Shown here: positions 1-12,075 of the stretch, piece by piece
How the letters are laid out: each line of letters opens with the position of its first letter
How positions within the stretch are numbered: the stretch's first letter is position 1
DNA from: Siphonodentalium dalli
Lineage: Eukaryota > Mollusca > Scaphopoda > Gadilida > Siphonodentaliidae
Length of the DNA: 64,000 nt
NCBI GenBank assembly: GCA_032622095.1
Contig: CP136066.1
Coordinates: 3,619,784 to 3,683,783 of the forward strand
Reading direction: 5' to 3'
Position numbers and translations under genes: made by a program
The notes under the pieces: model-generated
Database searches by the model: none
Seen by the model: only the letters and a program-made list of their open reading frames with translations
What the model was told of the DNA's origin: nothing

Positions 1-735
1 ATGGACACAGGACTTGTACACTGTAAAATGACCAGTATCATGGAGAGGGAAATGGCTGCTTGATGCATACCTGTGCAGGGACATATCCAGGCCATTTTTC
101 ATACTGTTTACCGGTTTGGGTGCCCAAACACAGGCGCCCAAAAAAAAAAAAAAATTGTTTTTAATTTAAATATTTTGTTTTAAATCAGGTCCCAATTCAT
201 ATTATAACAAGATATATATTGATATATATATTGATATAAGACATGTAAGTTTACACAAAGATTTAACTTATGTTTAGCAGTTGGAATAATACTGCAAATT
301 ATGTTTGGCTTTATCTAGCTCTCATCTGTGAAAACTTCAAATAGTTTGAGTTAACCCTTTAGACTTCAGTATTTCAAACAAATTGAAGTGAAATTACACA
401 ATACAGTACAGGAACAGTGACAATTTGATCAAGTAAACCTGGCTATCATGTGGGATCTCATAATGCCAAATTAATAATTAACATAGAGATTAGTACTACT
501 AGTAATTACCACATGCAACTTAATAGACATTATTTTCTCCCTCCCTCATGTCTTTGGGATACCGGTATGACTTCGGCATATCATTGCCCAAAAACAGGTG
601 TGCCCAAAAAAATCCCTGGATACTTCACTGCTGTGTCTTATACCATATATAAATATTAATAAACAAAAATTATTTCAATTATTTATCACTCACTCGTTGT
701 TTGGAAGGCCTATGCGAGGAAGTTCCAATTGTATT
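1..735. other. No gene recognised; AT-rich intergenic
   Basis: Nothing here could be assigned. There is an A15-type run near 140-155 and an imperfect GATATATAT stretch near 210-235. The only ORF (450-659) has no domain-like features. Confidence 0.6.
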
Positions 736-1575
736 TAAAGGTACTCAATCCGATTTGATGGTCCCCATATCATTAGATTCGAACAACAATTTCTTTTTAA
801 ACATGTTCAGTCAGAATCTATCAAGGGGGAGGTCAAGTGAACAATTTTGAAAGGGGATTTCCATGCAAATCTCTTGAACAGAAGTTACACAGTTACATCT
901 ACTTTTGAGTGATTTGGTGTGGTAATTTATCTGGCGGTTCCGCTTCGTAAATTATAGAATTTTGTAATAAATATAATTATTTTTTAGAATTTTTTGAAAA
1001 ATCAATATAAAATTAAAAAATTATGTACACCAGTGCTCATTATAATGGAACAAGTTACAAGGGGGGGGGGGGCGCCAGATAAATAAATACCTGTTGTTTC
1101 CAAAACCACATCAAGGGATTCAAGTCACACTCAGAAGTATGTGCAACTACCGGTATGTAACTTTACTCCACAGATTTGCATGGAAATCCCCATTCAAAAT
1201 TGTTCACTTGTCCTTCTCCTTAATTGCCGCAAAATAATGATGACCACAGTAAACTATAGTATATAGTTACCAAAACCTGTCATTTATCAACATTTTGTTC
1301 AACAAAAATTGGCAGGATTGTCAAATATTTGACACACAAAAGCCACTTGACTTTAGAATTATCCATCTACATCCGCAATTTGGTTCGAGATCTTCTCGTC
1401 TACTTTTTACCAGGCCACCAAAACAAAAAGTACCGGTGGTGAACAATAATGAATTTCAAAAATTGATATCTGATCACTCTGAGCTTTGATGGGTGGGTTC
1501 CTCGACTCAAATCAAATATTTTTTACCCCCAAAGCCAAAGAAATAGTAATTTGCGAGCGTTAATTCTGATTATGC
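736..1575 (+). repeat. Inverted-repeat (MITE-like) element, copy A, with internal fold-back
   Basis: A diverged copy of the element at 37575-38021, which lies in the opposite orientation. Shared parts are the end beginning GGTACTCAATCCGA (about 736), the GATTCGAACAACAA stretch and the 1290-1575 block. In copy B both ends carry ACTCAATCCGAAT as a terminal inverted repeat; here the right end is eroded. Inside, 829-935 and 1098-1226 form a fold-back: both arms contain AAGTGAACAATTTTGAA and GGGATTTCCATGCAAATCT. A 12-base G run (1061-1072) lies in the loop. No transposase is seen. Confidence 0.6.
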
Positions 1576-2897
1576 ATCTTTAAATAGGATAATCACATTA
1601 GAGCTGAAATGAGGGAATGGATGACTAAATGAATCTATACAAAGTGAAATAAACGTTGCTTTTTGTTTGAGAATATTGCCATATGATTGAAAGGGGGACT
1701 GGACTCCTCGCCGGAAGTAAATTTCGCCGGAATGGACTTTTCGCCGAAAGTCATTTTCGACGGAGTTACAGTTCGCCGGAATATTATAATCCTGTGAACT
1801 GCTAATTAGTCATTAGTGAAGACTGATTGACATAGGTAAGTACTATGAAAACAAACTTTGGGCTTCCTTCCAGGCACGTGTGATTATTACAATCATCCAG
1901 GTAATAGTGTTACCTGAGGTGTAATTACAAATCACCCGAAGCCAGTGGTGATCCGTAGTAAGTATGTTGTTTTAGCGACTGGTATAGGGTATATATATAG
2001 TTCACTTATATTATAGTTTGTTTATTATATCCCAATTGTCCCACAATCTACAACAAGGACCAACGCTTTTCAAGAATTTGCATCTTATAGTACTAGAATG
2101 AAGTGTTGGGAAACTCAAGATGGCAGGAAACACATTCTTTCCAAACTATTTGAGTTTTTCAAGAGTGCATTGGATGTCTTTGAGAGAGAACCCATTTGTA
2201 CACTGTTGTACATGTAAAGTGATTCTTGAATTGTGGTCACTAAGGAATTCACTCCATGAAGCTTATGCAGATTTCTTTCTCCTGTGCAACAAATCTTATC
2301 ATGGCATACATGTAGGGAAATCTTGTATATGTTTGGAAAGTGCCATAAGTTACACTTGAAGGTGTACCGGTATATCTGTCAGAAAGTGTACTGGTATTCA
2401 AAGAAGACCCGAAGACTCCACCATGGTGATATTTCGGTCTGATTAATAAAATATTGATGCCAACAATATGAACAACAAATTCACAAATTCACCATGAACC
2501 ATAATATCACAGTGGGTTATTTTGTTATTAGAATGACATGCCCGGTGGTGTCATTTTATAAAGTTCACTTGATAATTTCTTGCTATGATTGTCTTGTTCC
2601 AGGATACATAGTGTGCTAAACATACCAATAGATCAACTTTATTGTGGTTGGGCCTCGCTACCAAACCAATTTTACCCCCACCAAACCATATTTTACCACA
2701 CACATTAAAATGGACTGATTTCTCAGTTAAACTTTTGTTTTTGATTGAAGGTTATACAAACTTGTAGATAAAATATAAAACTTGTAAAGTCATAAGATCA
2801 TAAAAATAATAAAAATAAATATCTTTATGTCTTCTTGTTGACAGACTGGCAAATAAATTTCTACCCATCACCAATGTCATACACATGTACATGTATG
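1576..2897. other. No gene recognised; short TCGCCGGA-rich stretch
   Basis: Around 1700-1785 the motif TCGCCGGAA / TCGCCGAAA recurs four times at 20-30 base spacing, like a decayed repeat edge. The ORF at 2120-2359 shows no recognisable domain. Nothing else stands out. Confidence 0.5.
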
Positions 2898-3275
2898 TAT
2901 CAATTGCGAGCGCCCCTTTTAGACTAAAACTAGTTTAGTTCATTCGTTATGTTTCAAAAGCGAGTGACTCTCATTTTGATGTGGAAAGTTAGTTGAAAAG
3001 AGCAAGGTAAATTAAATTAATATGTATTACTTGTTCATGTACATCTATATACATGTATCCACTGTGAGTCGAGCTTCAGAGTGGATAACGTTATATACAT
3101 GTTTACTATAACTTTTGCTGACCTACATGTACCGTACTAGTATCGACATTCCTGAAACATGACAGCAAAAAGCAATTATTAGGTTCAATTACTGTAGATG
3201 ATCAAAAAAGAACATGTGTCACTGAACGATTGCAGTTAATCCCCCCTTCCAGTTAGATGTTATATGTTATGCAAA
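2898..3275 (+). repeat. Direct duplication, copy 1 (partner 4732-5075)
   Basis: About 350 bp repeated in the same orientation 1.83 kb away. Landmarks in both copies are GTGACTCTCATTTTGATGTG, CAGAGTGGATAACGTTATA, GACCTACATGTACCG and TTCCAGTTAGATGTTATATG (last with small changes). The copies differ by scattered substitutions and small indels. No reading frame is conserved, so this looks like a local or transposon-derived duplication. Confidence 0.8.
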
Positions 3276-4731
3276 GCAATTTGATATCATGCGATATTAG
3301 AATGGCGACAAGTTTGCCCATATACTTGCAACAGACAGATCACGGCCATATCACAATACGTCCCAGAGTCGATATATGTGGATATTCTGATAAGTTTGTC
3401 CATATGCTCGCGACATACGTGTATAACATTGTTTTGTCCTGTAAACTACCGATGGTGTGTAGTGTCTCTTAAGTTTAAGCATATATGGAACTTATCCCAA
3501 GACAAATAATATCACAAAAATTATTAAACTTTTCAGTTTTGTGGTTAGGTATACATGTATGAGTTTTTAAATATAAATTTTGCGATTCCACACACATCTT
3601 ATACAAATGTCGACATGACGGGGGTGGTGTTATATCATATCATAAACACAGCCGCTCATGTATTTTACTGGTGGAAAAGTTGACACTCCTGTAATATCGG
3701 AAGGACATTTGATAGGGCAAGCAGGGACGTGACGATTGGGAGGGTGCAATTGTTCTCGTAGTTTTATTTTCCAACAATTTATTAATAGGGAATATTTTTT
3801 TTAGAACAACATCTGTATATTTCCTACTTTTGATTAATTTGTTTTAATGTAGATAGGTTGGAAATTTATAAGTTGGATAGCTTGTGTCTGGGTCCATCAC
3901 TGAACCATTGTCATGGATCTCTACTCTTGCTACGTGCCGTGTGTAGAAAAGAGTAGAGATTCGTGACATGATCTCGGTCCCTCCCCTGTGGCCGGTCAAA
4001 AACTGCTCATTAATTTAAGAAAACAATATTTTCCGACTTTAGCCATCAGTTGGACATTTTCCAACGTCGGGATGTTACGTGGACAGGTGAAAAATTATCT
4101 TGCAAATATTAGATATTCTTGCCACGTCCCCGATCCAAATCTTTTAATCACGCCATTACAATCGTGCGATAAACTGACAACCGGAATACAAACATGCATT
4201 ATTATTGTTATGTATATTATCTCATGCCAAACGTGCGCCCATATGCTTGTGACATCAACGACAATTGTCTTAATTTGTTACTGGCACTTAGTTCAATCGT
4301 GGCAAATTCTTAATTGCACAATAAGTTTATTGTTAACCGTCTCAATTTAGAAGAGCATATATACAAATGACAAATATATACATGTTATATAAATATGTAT
4401 GCAAATGTTAATCATGCAGTGTTTATGCCATGTCAAACGCATGCGGCCAGGTTCTGACATTTTCAAGTTTTAAGTGTTAGTGAGGTCGGTGATAATCTAG
4501 AGGATTTAGAAATGGGAAGGCATACACAGAGATGCCAGAATATCAGTTGCCCTTTTAAAACCTGATTAGCAATATCACATGCGTGTGATCGAGCGAAATA
4601 AAATTTCCAAATAAAATATTTACTGCACATCAAAGTTGATTATAAGAAATTGAGAATGTGTGGCCTCATATTACATTCTCGAGTGAATTTAGACAAAGAT
4701 TTCAGACATCAAATTCACCAATATAATATTT
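3276..4731. other. No gene recognised; between the two duplication copies
   Basis: A degenerate GCGCCCATATGCTTGYGACAT-like motif occurs near 3310, 3400 and 4230, and again near 5855 and 6580, suggesting a loosely repeated unit. The 120-codon ORF at 3988-4350 has no domain signature and composition like the surroundings, so it is not called. Confidence 0.5.
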
Positions 4732-5075
4732 ATCAATTACGAGCGCTCCTTTTAGTTCATTCGTTGTATTGCAAAAGCGAGTGACTCTCATTTTGATGTG
4801 GAAAGTTAGTTGAAAAGAGCAAGTAAATTACATAAATATTTATTACTTGTACATTTATATACATGTATCTATTTTGAGTCTCTTCAGAGTGGATAACGTT
4901 ATAGAAATGTTTAGTATAAAAATTTTCTGACCTACATGTACCGGTGTAGTACCGGTATCTAAATTCCTGAAACATGACAACAAAAAGCAATTATTAGGTT
5001 CAATTAGATCATCAAAGAAAGAACATACGCCACTGAAGGATAGCAGTTAATCCCCCTTCCAGTTAGATGTTATGT
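4732..5075 (+). repeat. Direct duplication, copy 2 (partner 2898-3275)
   Basis: Second copy of the duplication described at 2898-3275, readable from GAGCGCTCCTTTTAG through the TTCCAGTTAGATGTTATG landmark, with independent small indels. Confidence 0.8.
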
Positions 5076-7500
5076 TTAAATGCACAACAATTTGAAATCA
5101 TGCGATATTTTAAAGGCGATAAGTTTTGTAAAACAGCCTTACGATTTTGACATACAAATATTGTCACTAAAATGGTTAAATTTTCCATTTTTTTGTTGTT
5201 AAATCTGTGTATCATGGTTGGGATATATCGATATTCCGGAAGATTCGTCCATATAGTATAACGACCTTGATGAACGCATCCTTGCATATATATCGAACAG
5301 CCCTTTATTGATGCAGTAGCGCAGTGTAAAATGATAAGTGCCTGAGCAAATTGTTCAAAACAACAGAGCCTTACGGTTGTGACATAGCCAGTAATTGGGT
5401 ATCGTGAAAGTGTTCTCGATGCTACCTGGTATGACCGAGTATTTGGTGTCAATTAAATTTAGTGAGATATGGCAATTATCCCAAGAAAATTACAAATATT
5501 GTCACTACAAAATGCTTAAATTTTCCATTTGTTTGTGTGGTTAAATCTATGAGTTTCCAACTTGAATTTTCCCGCTTCCATTGAACCACTCATCATTCTT
5601 TCATGGATGTAGAGGGAGTCATTTAGCATAATGATATCAGTTGAGTGTGAGGTAAACCCAGAATCGCATATGTGTGTTATATGTCAATAGGTTATGAGAC
5701 TTCTGTGATCAGAGAAGTGTAACACTAAGGGAACTTGACCGATCGTGCTATCCTTATGCCATTGCACTTGTCCGATAAACTGATGACAGTATAAGACACG
5801 CATGCGGTTTTGTGTATATCGTTCGTACCAATCGTGCGGTATTGATATAGTGGCAGATGCGTCCTTATGCTTGCGACATGCAATGCGACAACAATCACAA
5901 ATCTGTTAATTGCTCCTTATATCTTAATTCATGGCTATTTCTTAATTTCACAGTGCGCTTCAGAGTTTGGATATGTTGATATTCCAGGAAGTTTGTCCGT
6001 AAGCAGGCTTGCGACATGTAACAGGGTGTTCCACCAAATACACGTAACATGGTACGCGCCTTTAAGGACGCTCACCAACTACTATTGGGATCTAAATAAG
6101 CATATTTGTATGCTTGTATGATGTCCACCCTGTACTCTTATACTTGTATGCTTATTTATGTTTTTAATTGCCCTTTATAGTGTGTATTTGTGTCCGTATG
6201 TTTATTTAAACGGTGGGATTGTCAGACAGACTATATATACTAAAGGCCGATCAGAATGGATTATTTACTCAGATCAAGAAATGATGTTGCTGTTTGGTAA
6301 CACATATTTTCGACAAAACATTTCTGAATTTGGGACATTTATATGATTGACATAATAGAGCATTCATTTCCAGGCAGACTTTATTCTATGTTGGAAATTG
6401 CTACGGTGTCGCCCCGTATACTCGTATCGACTTTGGCAGAATTATCCACCCTGTTCCGCACTGCATGTATGCTCATTTAGACCACGCGGGGGTACCTCCA
6501 ATTTATGGACAGAAGCATTGGCAGCTCAGATTTGAATCATGCGTTGAAAGTGTTGGGATAAATTGTTATTCCAACAATTGCGCCCATACTCTTGCGACAT
6601 ATGCTGCGTATACGGCGTTTTTCCATCAAGCAACGTATATACGTTTCTTTCTAGGTCTATGGCTCAGTTTATCAACATACCATGGACTAAACATCACACT
6701 CTGTAATCACTTGAATACGGTTGTGCGTGCCCGTGTCGCACAACGTTGTCGTTAGTTATACATAGACGTTCTCGATGTGCATTTGTTCAATACTGCCGAA
6801 TTTAAACACAAAATGGACTAATGGGCGTACTTCGGGTACTACGGTAATAACCCGGCTGTTGGTAACTATATACGATTACGAATACATCAATCCAAGTCCT
6901 AACATGGTATTTTAGTGTGATGACACATACATTTATCCGAGTGGTGTAGCACATGGAGTACCCTGTACGGAACATCCTATAATTATTGTAATATTGAACT
7001 TAATGATCAACTTGGTGGTTGCTCCATTACGTGTCACATACGGTCATATTACGGGTGTATATTACGTGATGACCTCGACAAACAATGGGAATGGTGTTAA
7101 TAATATGTGTTAGGTATTGGCTGTCATGTGGGGTATATTATGTAATGACTTGGATGACCAATGTGAATTTCACTCCCCTCGAATTGTGTAGGTCCGTAAT
7201 ATGTTAATATTATTACGTCAGTACGTATTGACAACCCACGACACGCCCATCAATAAACTGATAAATGTATGCACGTTTCATAGGAGTGGCTATGTATACA
7301 CATAAACATGGAATTGTTGTTGTTGACTTTCGTGTTTCACTGTATGCTGAATGAGAGCTCGGGTACGTCTTTGTTAATTTTGGTGCTCGGGCCCTCCCGT
7401 CTGTCGGTGCTTTGGCAACTTTGTTCAAAATAATTACATTTTTCATATATAGACAACGTTGGACTACATAATTATAGTCATCATATCAATGATTTGTCCG
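5076..7500. other. No gene recognised
   Basis: The small ORFs here lack domain features and splice-like boundaries. Loose copies of the CTTGCGACATG motif (about 5868, 6008, 6590) indicate old repeat-derived sequence. Confidence 0.5.
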
Positions 7501-7590
7501 TATATATATATATATATATATATATCTATTATATATTTTGGAAGATCTGTGTGTGTGTGTGTGTGCGTGTGTGTGTGTATCTGTCTGTGT
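7501..7590. repeat. TA then TG microsatellites
   Basis: A (TA)n run at about 7501-7525 is followed by an imperfect (TG)n run at about 7549-7590. Confidence 0.9.
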
Positions 7591-8228
7591 GTAATCGATG
7601 GACTCGAAAACAGCTGAGCCAATTTCGATGAAACTTGGTATGTGGGGGTATTTTCGGGTCAGGAGTAACATAGGCCTATTGATTGTCAGATCCGAGGTCA
7701 ACTTTTCACGTGCCGAGGTCAAATCTGTTTTTACGCCGTTTTGCGCTAATATATTTCAGTTCGGTGCTCACAAATCGATTCGATATAGCGCGAATAATAA
7801 ATTGCCAGTCATATAATTTGCACGGTTAGAATCTGTGGCCCTTCATCTTTCCAATGATGTATCACACGCATGTGTACATTTAACGTTTCTACCTTAATTA
7901 TCGGGAAGAACGCAGGACCATGCTTCGCTCATCGAAAATCATTGCGTAAATATATTACGCCATCAACATATCGTGACGTGATCGCGTTAACTCATCACCG
8001 GCCGAGGTATCCGCAAATGACATTGGGCTATATATCTCGTAAACGGGTGGAGCTATCGACTTGAAATTTGGTATGTGAATGTATCTTGCCCCGGATACGA
8101 ATTTTATCGGGTCGCCAAGCCCGTGCGACGCCAGCTTCGCGCATGCGCAGACCAGATCTCGGAAACGGGTGGAGCAATCGACTTGAAATTTGGTTTTTGA
8201 ATAGCCCGGACGAAGTCGGGTCACCTTC
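7591..8228. repeat. Dispersed repeat with internally repeated GAAATTTGGT motif
   Basis: AATTTCGATGAAACTTGGTATGT (7620-7642) is echoed twice on the same strand as CGACTTGAAATTTGGTATGT (about 8057) and CGACTTGAAATTTGGTTTTT (about 8176). The last two sit in longer matching blocks (CTCGTAAACGGGTGGAGC and CTCGGAAACGGGTGGAGC). I know this style of sequence from high-copy, non-coding repeats of invertebrate genomes, often next to (AC)n or acagacag runs. No enzyme-coding frame is visible. Confidence 0.5.
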
Positions 8229-8285
8229 TAGTATATATATATATATATATATATAAATATAGCTATATATATATATATACAAAAG
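8229..8285. repeat. TA-rich microsatellite
   Basis: Imperfect (TA)n tract interrupted by AAATATAGC. Confidence 0.85.
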
Positions 8286-8840
8286 ACATATCTTAATAAA
8301 AAATATTCTGATTTGCATGTAACATTGATCTCTTACAACGGACTTAGAGTGACATCATTACTTTACGTTAAAAATAGATTATCACTTCTGCAGCATGATT
8401 TATATATAGGTTCCGAACTTCCTGGGTATATATATATATTTACGTTTATATATTGTATATTATATATTAATGAAATGCCTGTGACTCGGTCGTAAGTTTA
8501 TCGCCGATAGTTGCGTCCCGAATTTGGAAGTAAATATTTACATTTGAGCGTAGTTCGGACGATATTTTCTTTGGAATTATATGGTCGATTTGCTTCTGAT
8601 TTTCGGTTATGTTAGTAGAATGCTACATTCCCCTGATGGACCATGCATACTAATTTACCAGTTGTACGTACCCGATCAAGTGCATACTATGTCTTTAAAC
8701 AAATATTTAAATAAAATATTTGAAAAACTAACGCCGTTATATAATCAGTCAGGGTACCCCTAGTCAACACAACACATTCGAGTGAAATCGCACCAGCCGT
8801 CTGGGATAAAATATGGACATACAGACGGAAGGACAGACAG

Positions 8841-8858
8841 ATCATACTCTTATATACT

Positions 8859-8918
<60 letters not shown>

Positions 8919-8929
8919 AGAGTATGATA
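8841..8929. repeat. TA microsatellite bounded by a short inverted repeat
   Basis: A (TA)n tract (about 8861-8915) is bounded by ATCATACTCTTA on the left (8841-8852) and TAAGAGTATGAT on the right (8917-8928), exact reverse complements. The whole could extrude as a cruciform. It follows an ACAGACGGAAGGACAGACAG stretch typical of repeat ends. Confidence 0.8.
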
Positions 8930-9289
8930 TGACTCTGTTTCCGATTTATCTATCAGACACCTGCCCAGATTTTAACCAAATATGTTGTGGTAATACGTTG
9001 TTCCCTGGCGGACGTTATAACAGCGTTAGTTTTTCTCAATATTGATTTATAGATATTCAATTGAAATACAAACAAATTATATTAAGCTCACTATGGGCCT
9101 TTTTCAGAACCAAATAAGTCCAATGTGAACCTATGTGAATATTTATGGCTAACATGAACATATTTGCACGAACATATATTTCAGCACCAGATGTAGGGGA
9201 ATGTGGGGGGAAGTTAGACATGGAACAGAGAGAGACATTGCCTCTAATATTTTTTTTTCTAATTTCCAGACCAATATCCCCATGTTTAC

Positions 9290-10490
9290 TATATTTGGTC
9301 AAAATGGCTATCATCTGGTGAAGATTGAATCTAGTACAGCGACCAAATTCAAGACAACATTAATTGATTTAATTCGTGCATATTTCACATAGCCACATCT
9401 GATTTGTTTATAGAAATTTATGTTTGCTTGAATTTCAGAGAGTTACATGGGGTGGGGACTCAATGAGACACAAATTCGGGCATGTGGTAGGACCCACCTT
9501 CAGTAGATGATAGGCACTTCGAAAAGAAATGACAAACTTTGCCAAACGACCATTGTTTTGGGGCTGGTGTGGTTAAATAATTTAGATCAAACTGATGTCA
9601 TTGTGCAATATTGATATGTTCTGGGCGTTTGCTATAGGGTTACTACTCAGTAATCAGACGCGCATATATGCACGTTTACGGAGTTCACCTTAAAATCCAA
9701 GTCATGGCCTATTACAGACAATGTCATGTGCAACGATATATATTTCGATAAATAACAGACTATCGAACCACAAAAAAATTATAGATCACGTCATGAATCT
9801 CTACACTAACTATGACACCGTACAAACATCTGGGATTTTTTTATGTTCTGACAACGAACTTTATAACATTGAATTAACAAGCAGCGAATATATTTCCCTG
9901 TATTGTTATAACTTGTTCTCAACAATTTACTTCACAGTAGCGGTGGTCCCAGCTCGAGATTGCATGCTTGTTTGTGACTTATGTGAGCTGATATCATACT
10001 CTCAGGTGCCTTATCATTGTGATGGACAAAAATAGTGATGGAAATTTAATTTTATCTAATACTATTTTAATTTAATTCTATATATGTCTCTATGCCAAAT
10101 AAATTAATGATTGTCGATAATTGTATCCAAAATTACCAATCATGCGGCACATGCTGACACTATTGTTAGGCATATGATAGTATATACACATTTAAACATT
10201 GCCGTGGAGGAATTACATGAGTGTAAGGGATGGAAAGCAAAATCAACCACACCGTCACTTAAATCTTGCAATTTCAAAGTTGGACCTTCACATTCTATGA
10301 CACACATTATTAAGAACCAGGTATTTCATAATATATACTGGTTAGAATAGAGATTCATGGCATGGTCTAAGAAAATGCTACCGAATAACATTTACATGAC
10401 CATCTGGGATTGCCTCATGAGTCATGTAGAACTACAAGGTCGTGACAGTTCGACCAGCTCGGCCTTGAATTGTTAATATTAATTAATCTG
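9290..10490 (+). repeat. Dispersed repeat or segmental duplicate, copy 1 (partner 37480-38800)
   Basis: Long collinear similarity to 37480-38800 in the same orientation. Shared landmarks are CATATTTCACATAGCCACAT, CAGTAGATGATAGGCACTTC, TAATTTAGATCAAAC, AATCATGCGGCACATGCTGA, CTTCACATTCTATGACACA, ATTCATGGCATGGTCT and GGTCGTGACAGTTC. Copy 1 carries an extra stretch at about 9660-10090, and copy 2 carries an inserted MITE. ORFs are not conserved between copies, so coding function is unlikely. Confidence 0.75.
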
Positions 10491-10530
10491 ACGAGGATTG
10501 CCGAATTATATACGCCTATTTTAATTAAAT

Positions 10531-10824
10531 ACACATTAATTATTTAATTTTGAAAAAAAAGTTGCTTGTGTTTTTCAAATTGAATAGAATTGCTCTCTTG
10601 ATGCTGATCAAAGGAGAAATATAAATTCGTTTTGTTAGTTTATTAATTTATTTTACAGGCTGTTCGAGGTTATTCCCCCATTGCGGCCCCATAGGGGCTC
10701 ATAAGTCTAAATCGTCCGGATGTAAAAACATGTTTTTTCAGGTTGATGGACTTCAAAAACTAGTGACGTCACAACTATATTTGCGTCGTTTGCGAACAGT
10801 AAACAACCCGTGGGTTGTGATTAC
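10531..10824 (+). repeat. Dispersed repeat, copy 1 (partner 40209-40486)
   Basis: Both copies share TAAATTCGTTTT, a GGGGCCCATAGG-like stretch, CCGGATGTAAAAACA, TAGTGACGTCACAACTATA and GGGTTGTGAT. TGACGTCA inside it is a CRE-type palindrome, but here it is simply part of the repeat. This pair keeps the order of the 9290-10490 / 37480-38800 pair, so the two may be one larger diverged duplication. Confidence 0.7.
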
Positions 10825-10837
10825 TTCATATTATGTT

Positions 10838-10965
10838 AAAGGACACAATGCACTCGCGGTGTGTGTGTATTAAAGGGACACAATGCACTCTCGGTATGTC
10901 AATGTTGAAGGGACACAAGACTCTCGCTGTCGGCTAAAGTTAAAAGGACACATAACACAAGTTTA
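10838..10965 (+). repeat. Short tandem array around AAAGGGACACAATGCACTC
   Basis: Three to four imperfect units of roughly 40-45 bp, each with AAAGGACACA..., CACTCTCGGT or a variant. Degenerate minisatellite. Confidence 0.7.
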
Positions 10966-11302
10966 CACTTTAAAATTACAAAAATAAAAAAATATATAAA
11001 CTTTGAAAACTTCAAATTGTTCAAGTATTAAACAAAAATGTTTATATGTTCACAAATTTTCACAAATTAAGATAACATTTACCAATTTTGTTTTTAAACT
11101 TTAATTTTTTCGAATTTGATATTGTTCTTTAATACTTATTTTCGTATTTTTGTTTTAAACATCGTGACTGGGCTCTTAATGTACATTTTTCAATATGAAT
11201 CGCTTCTTTCTCTACAACTCCCAATAATCAGCCCCCCCCCCCTCTCTCTCTCTCTCTCCAATTATGAAGATATAACAAAGACAACAATAACATTTGATGA
11301 AG

Positions 11303-11649
11303 TTTATTGAAATTTAATCAACGCCGGTGTCTGAATCTTGACCATTTGAACGTATTTCAAAGAGTTTCGTGAATTTGCTCACTGCTTCCGCCGCCCATTT
11401 ATATTTATATCCGAGTTTGGTCAGCTGGACCATTTCTTCGTGATAGTATGTATGGGGGATGTTTTCAATCGATGCTGGTATTCTAACAAACGTCTGTATT
11501 TTTTTGAGAAATTGATCCAAAGCTTGCGTTGCCTGAGAACTATAATGTCGTAAGTCCATTTTTCCATTTCCCGAGAAAATCGAGTTTGAAATTTCGGATG
11601 GTCTGTTTCCGGATATAAACAGTTTGTACATATTGGAAATCGTGACCAT
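11303..11649 (-). pseudogene. Decayed ORF of unknown family, copy 1
   Basis: A 111-codon minus-strand frame (11649-11314) whose C-terminal ~70 residues match the frame at 30704-31068. Shared blocks are FLKKIQTF / FLKKLKMF, ASIENIP, MVQLTKLGY.YKW, EAVSKF.KL.EIR and a Gln-Asp-Ser/Thr-Asp end. Conservation of protein blocks in two copies shows a real coding past. In both copies the stop is followed within about 5 bases by AATAAA (here 11303-11308), a very compact 3' end. The upstream half is not alignable between the copies. I do not recognise the family. It may be part of a mobile element, since neighbouring non-coding sequence (11115-11230 / 30345-30440) is also repeated. Confidence 0.55.
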
Positions 11650-12075
11650 ATGATGGAAAACATCAATATATACACTAGTGTGGAAAATCGTGACTAATTA
11701 TTCGCACGTTTACGATTAAATGACGAAAACGTGTTTGGAGATACGACATTCTGCGCAAATAATAGTCGTCACGATTCCGGATTATAATGTCGAAGGAGAT
11801 ACGACACTCTTGCATACATATGCATATATATGTTATGTGTGCAATACTGTCTGTAATATAATACTCACAATTTGTCATTGTATATGTACGCAATAAACAA
11901 TGGACTCAATGTGGTTATGGGTTTTGAATACCTAAATATATATAGTATTTCGTTAGTCAAACGCGCCCCGCGTCGAGCCGCGATCGGCGCGATCTGGTAA
12001 CGTACTAATATACGCGCGTTCACATACGTTACTCTATCGAACTATTGAGTATATGTCCGCGACTATTTAATACGG
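11650..12075. other. No gene recognised; CG-containing patch
   Basis: Around 11955-12015 there is a short CG-rich patch (CGCGCCCCGCGTCGAGCCGC) in otherwise AT-rich sequence. No ORF or promoter architecture accompanies it. The 72-codon ORF at 11675-11893 is not supported. Confidence 0.4.

Noticed and set aside
3988-4350. 120-codon ORF as a membrane-protein exon
   Set aside because: Hydrophobic but with no signature, no convincing splice sites and composition like surrounding AT-rich DNA.
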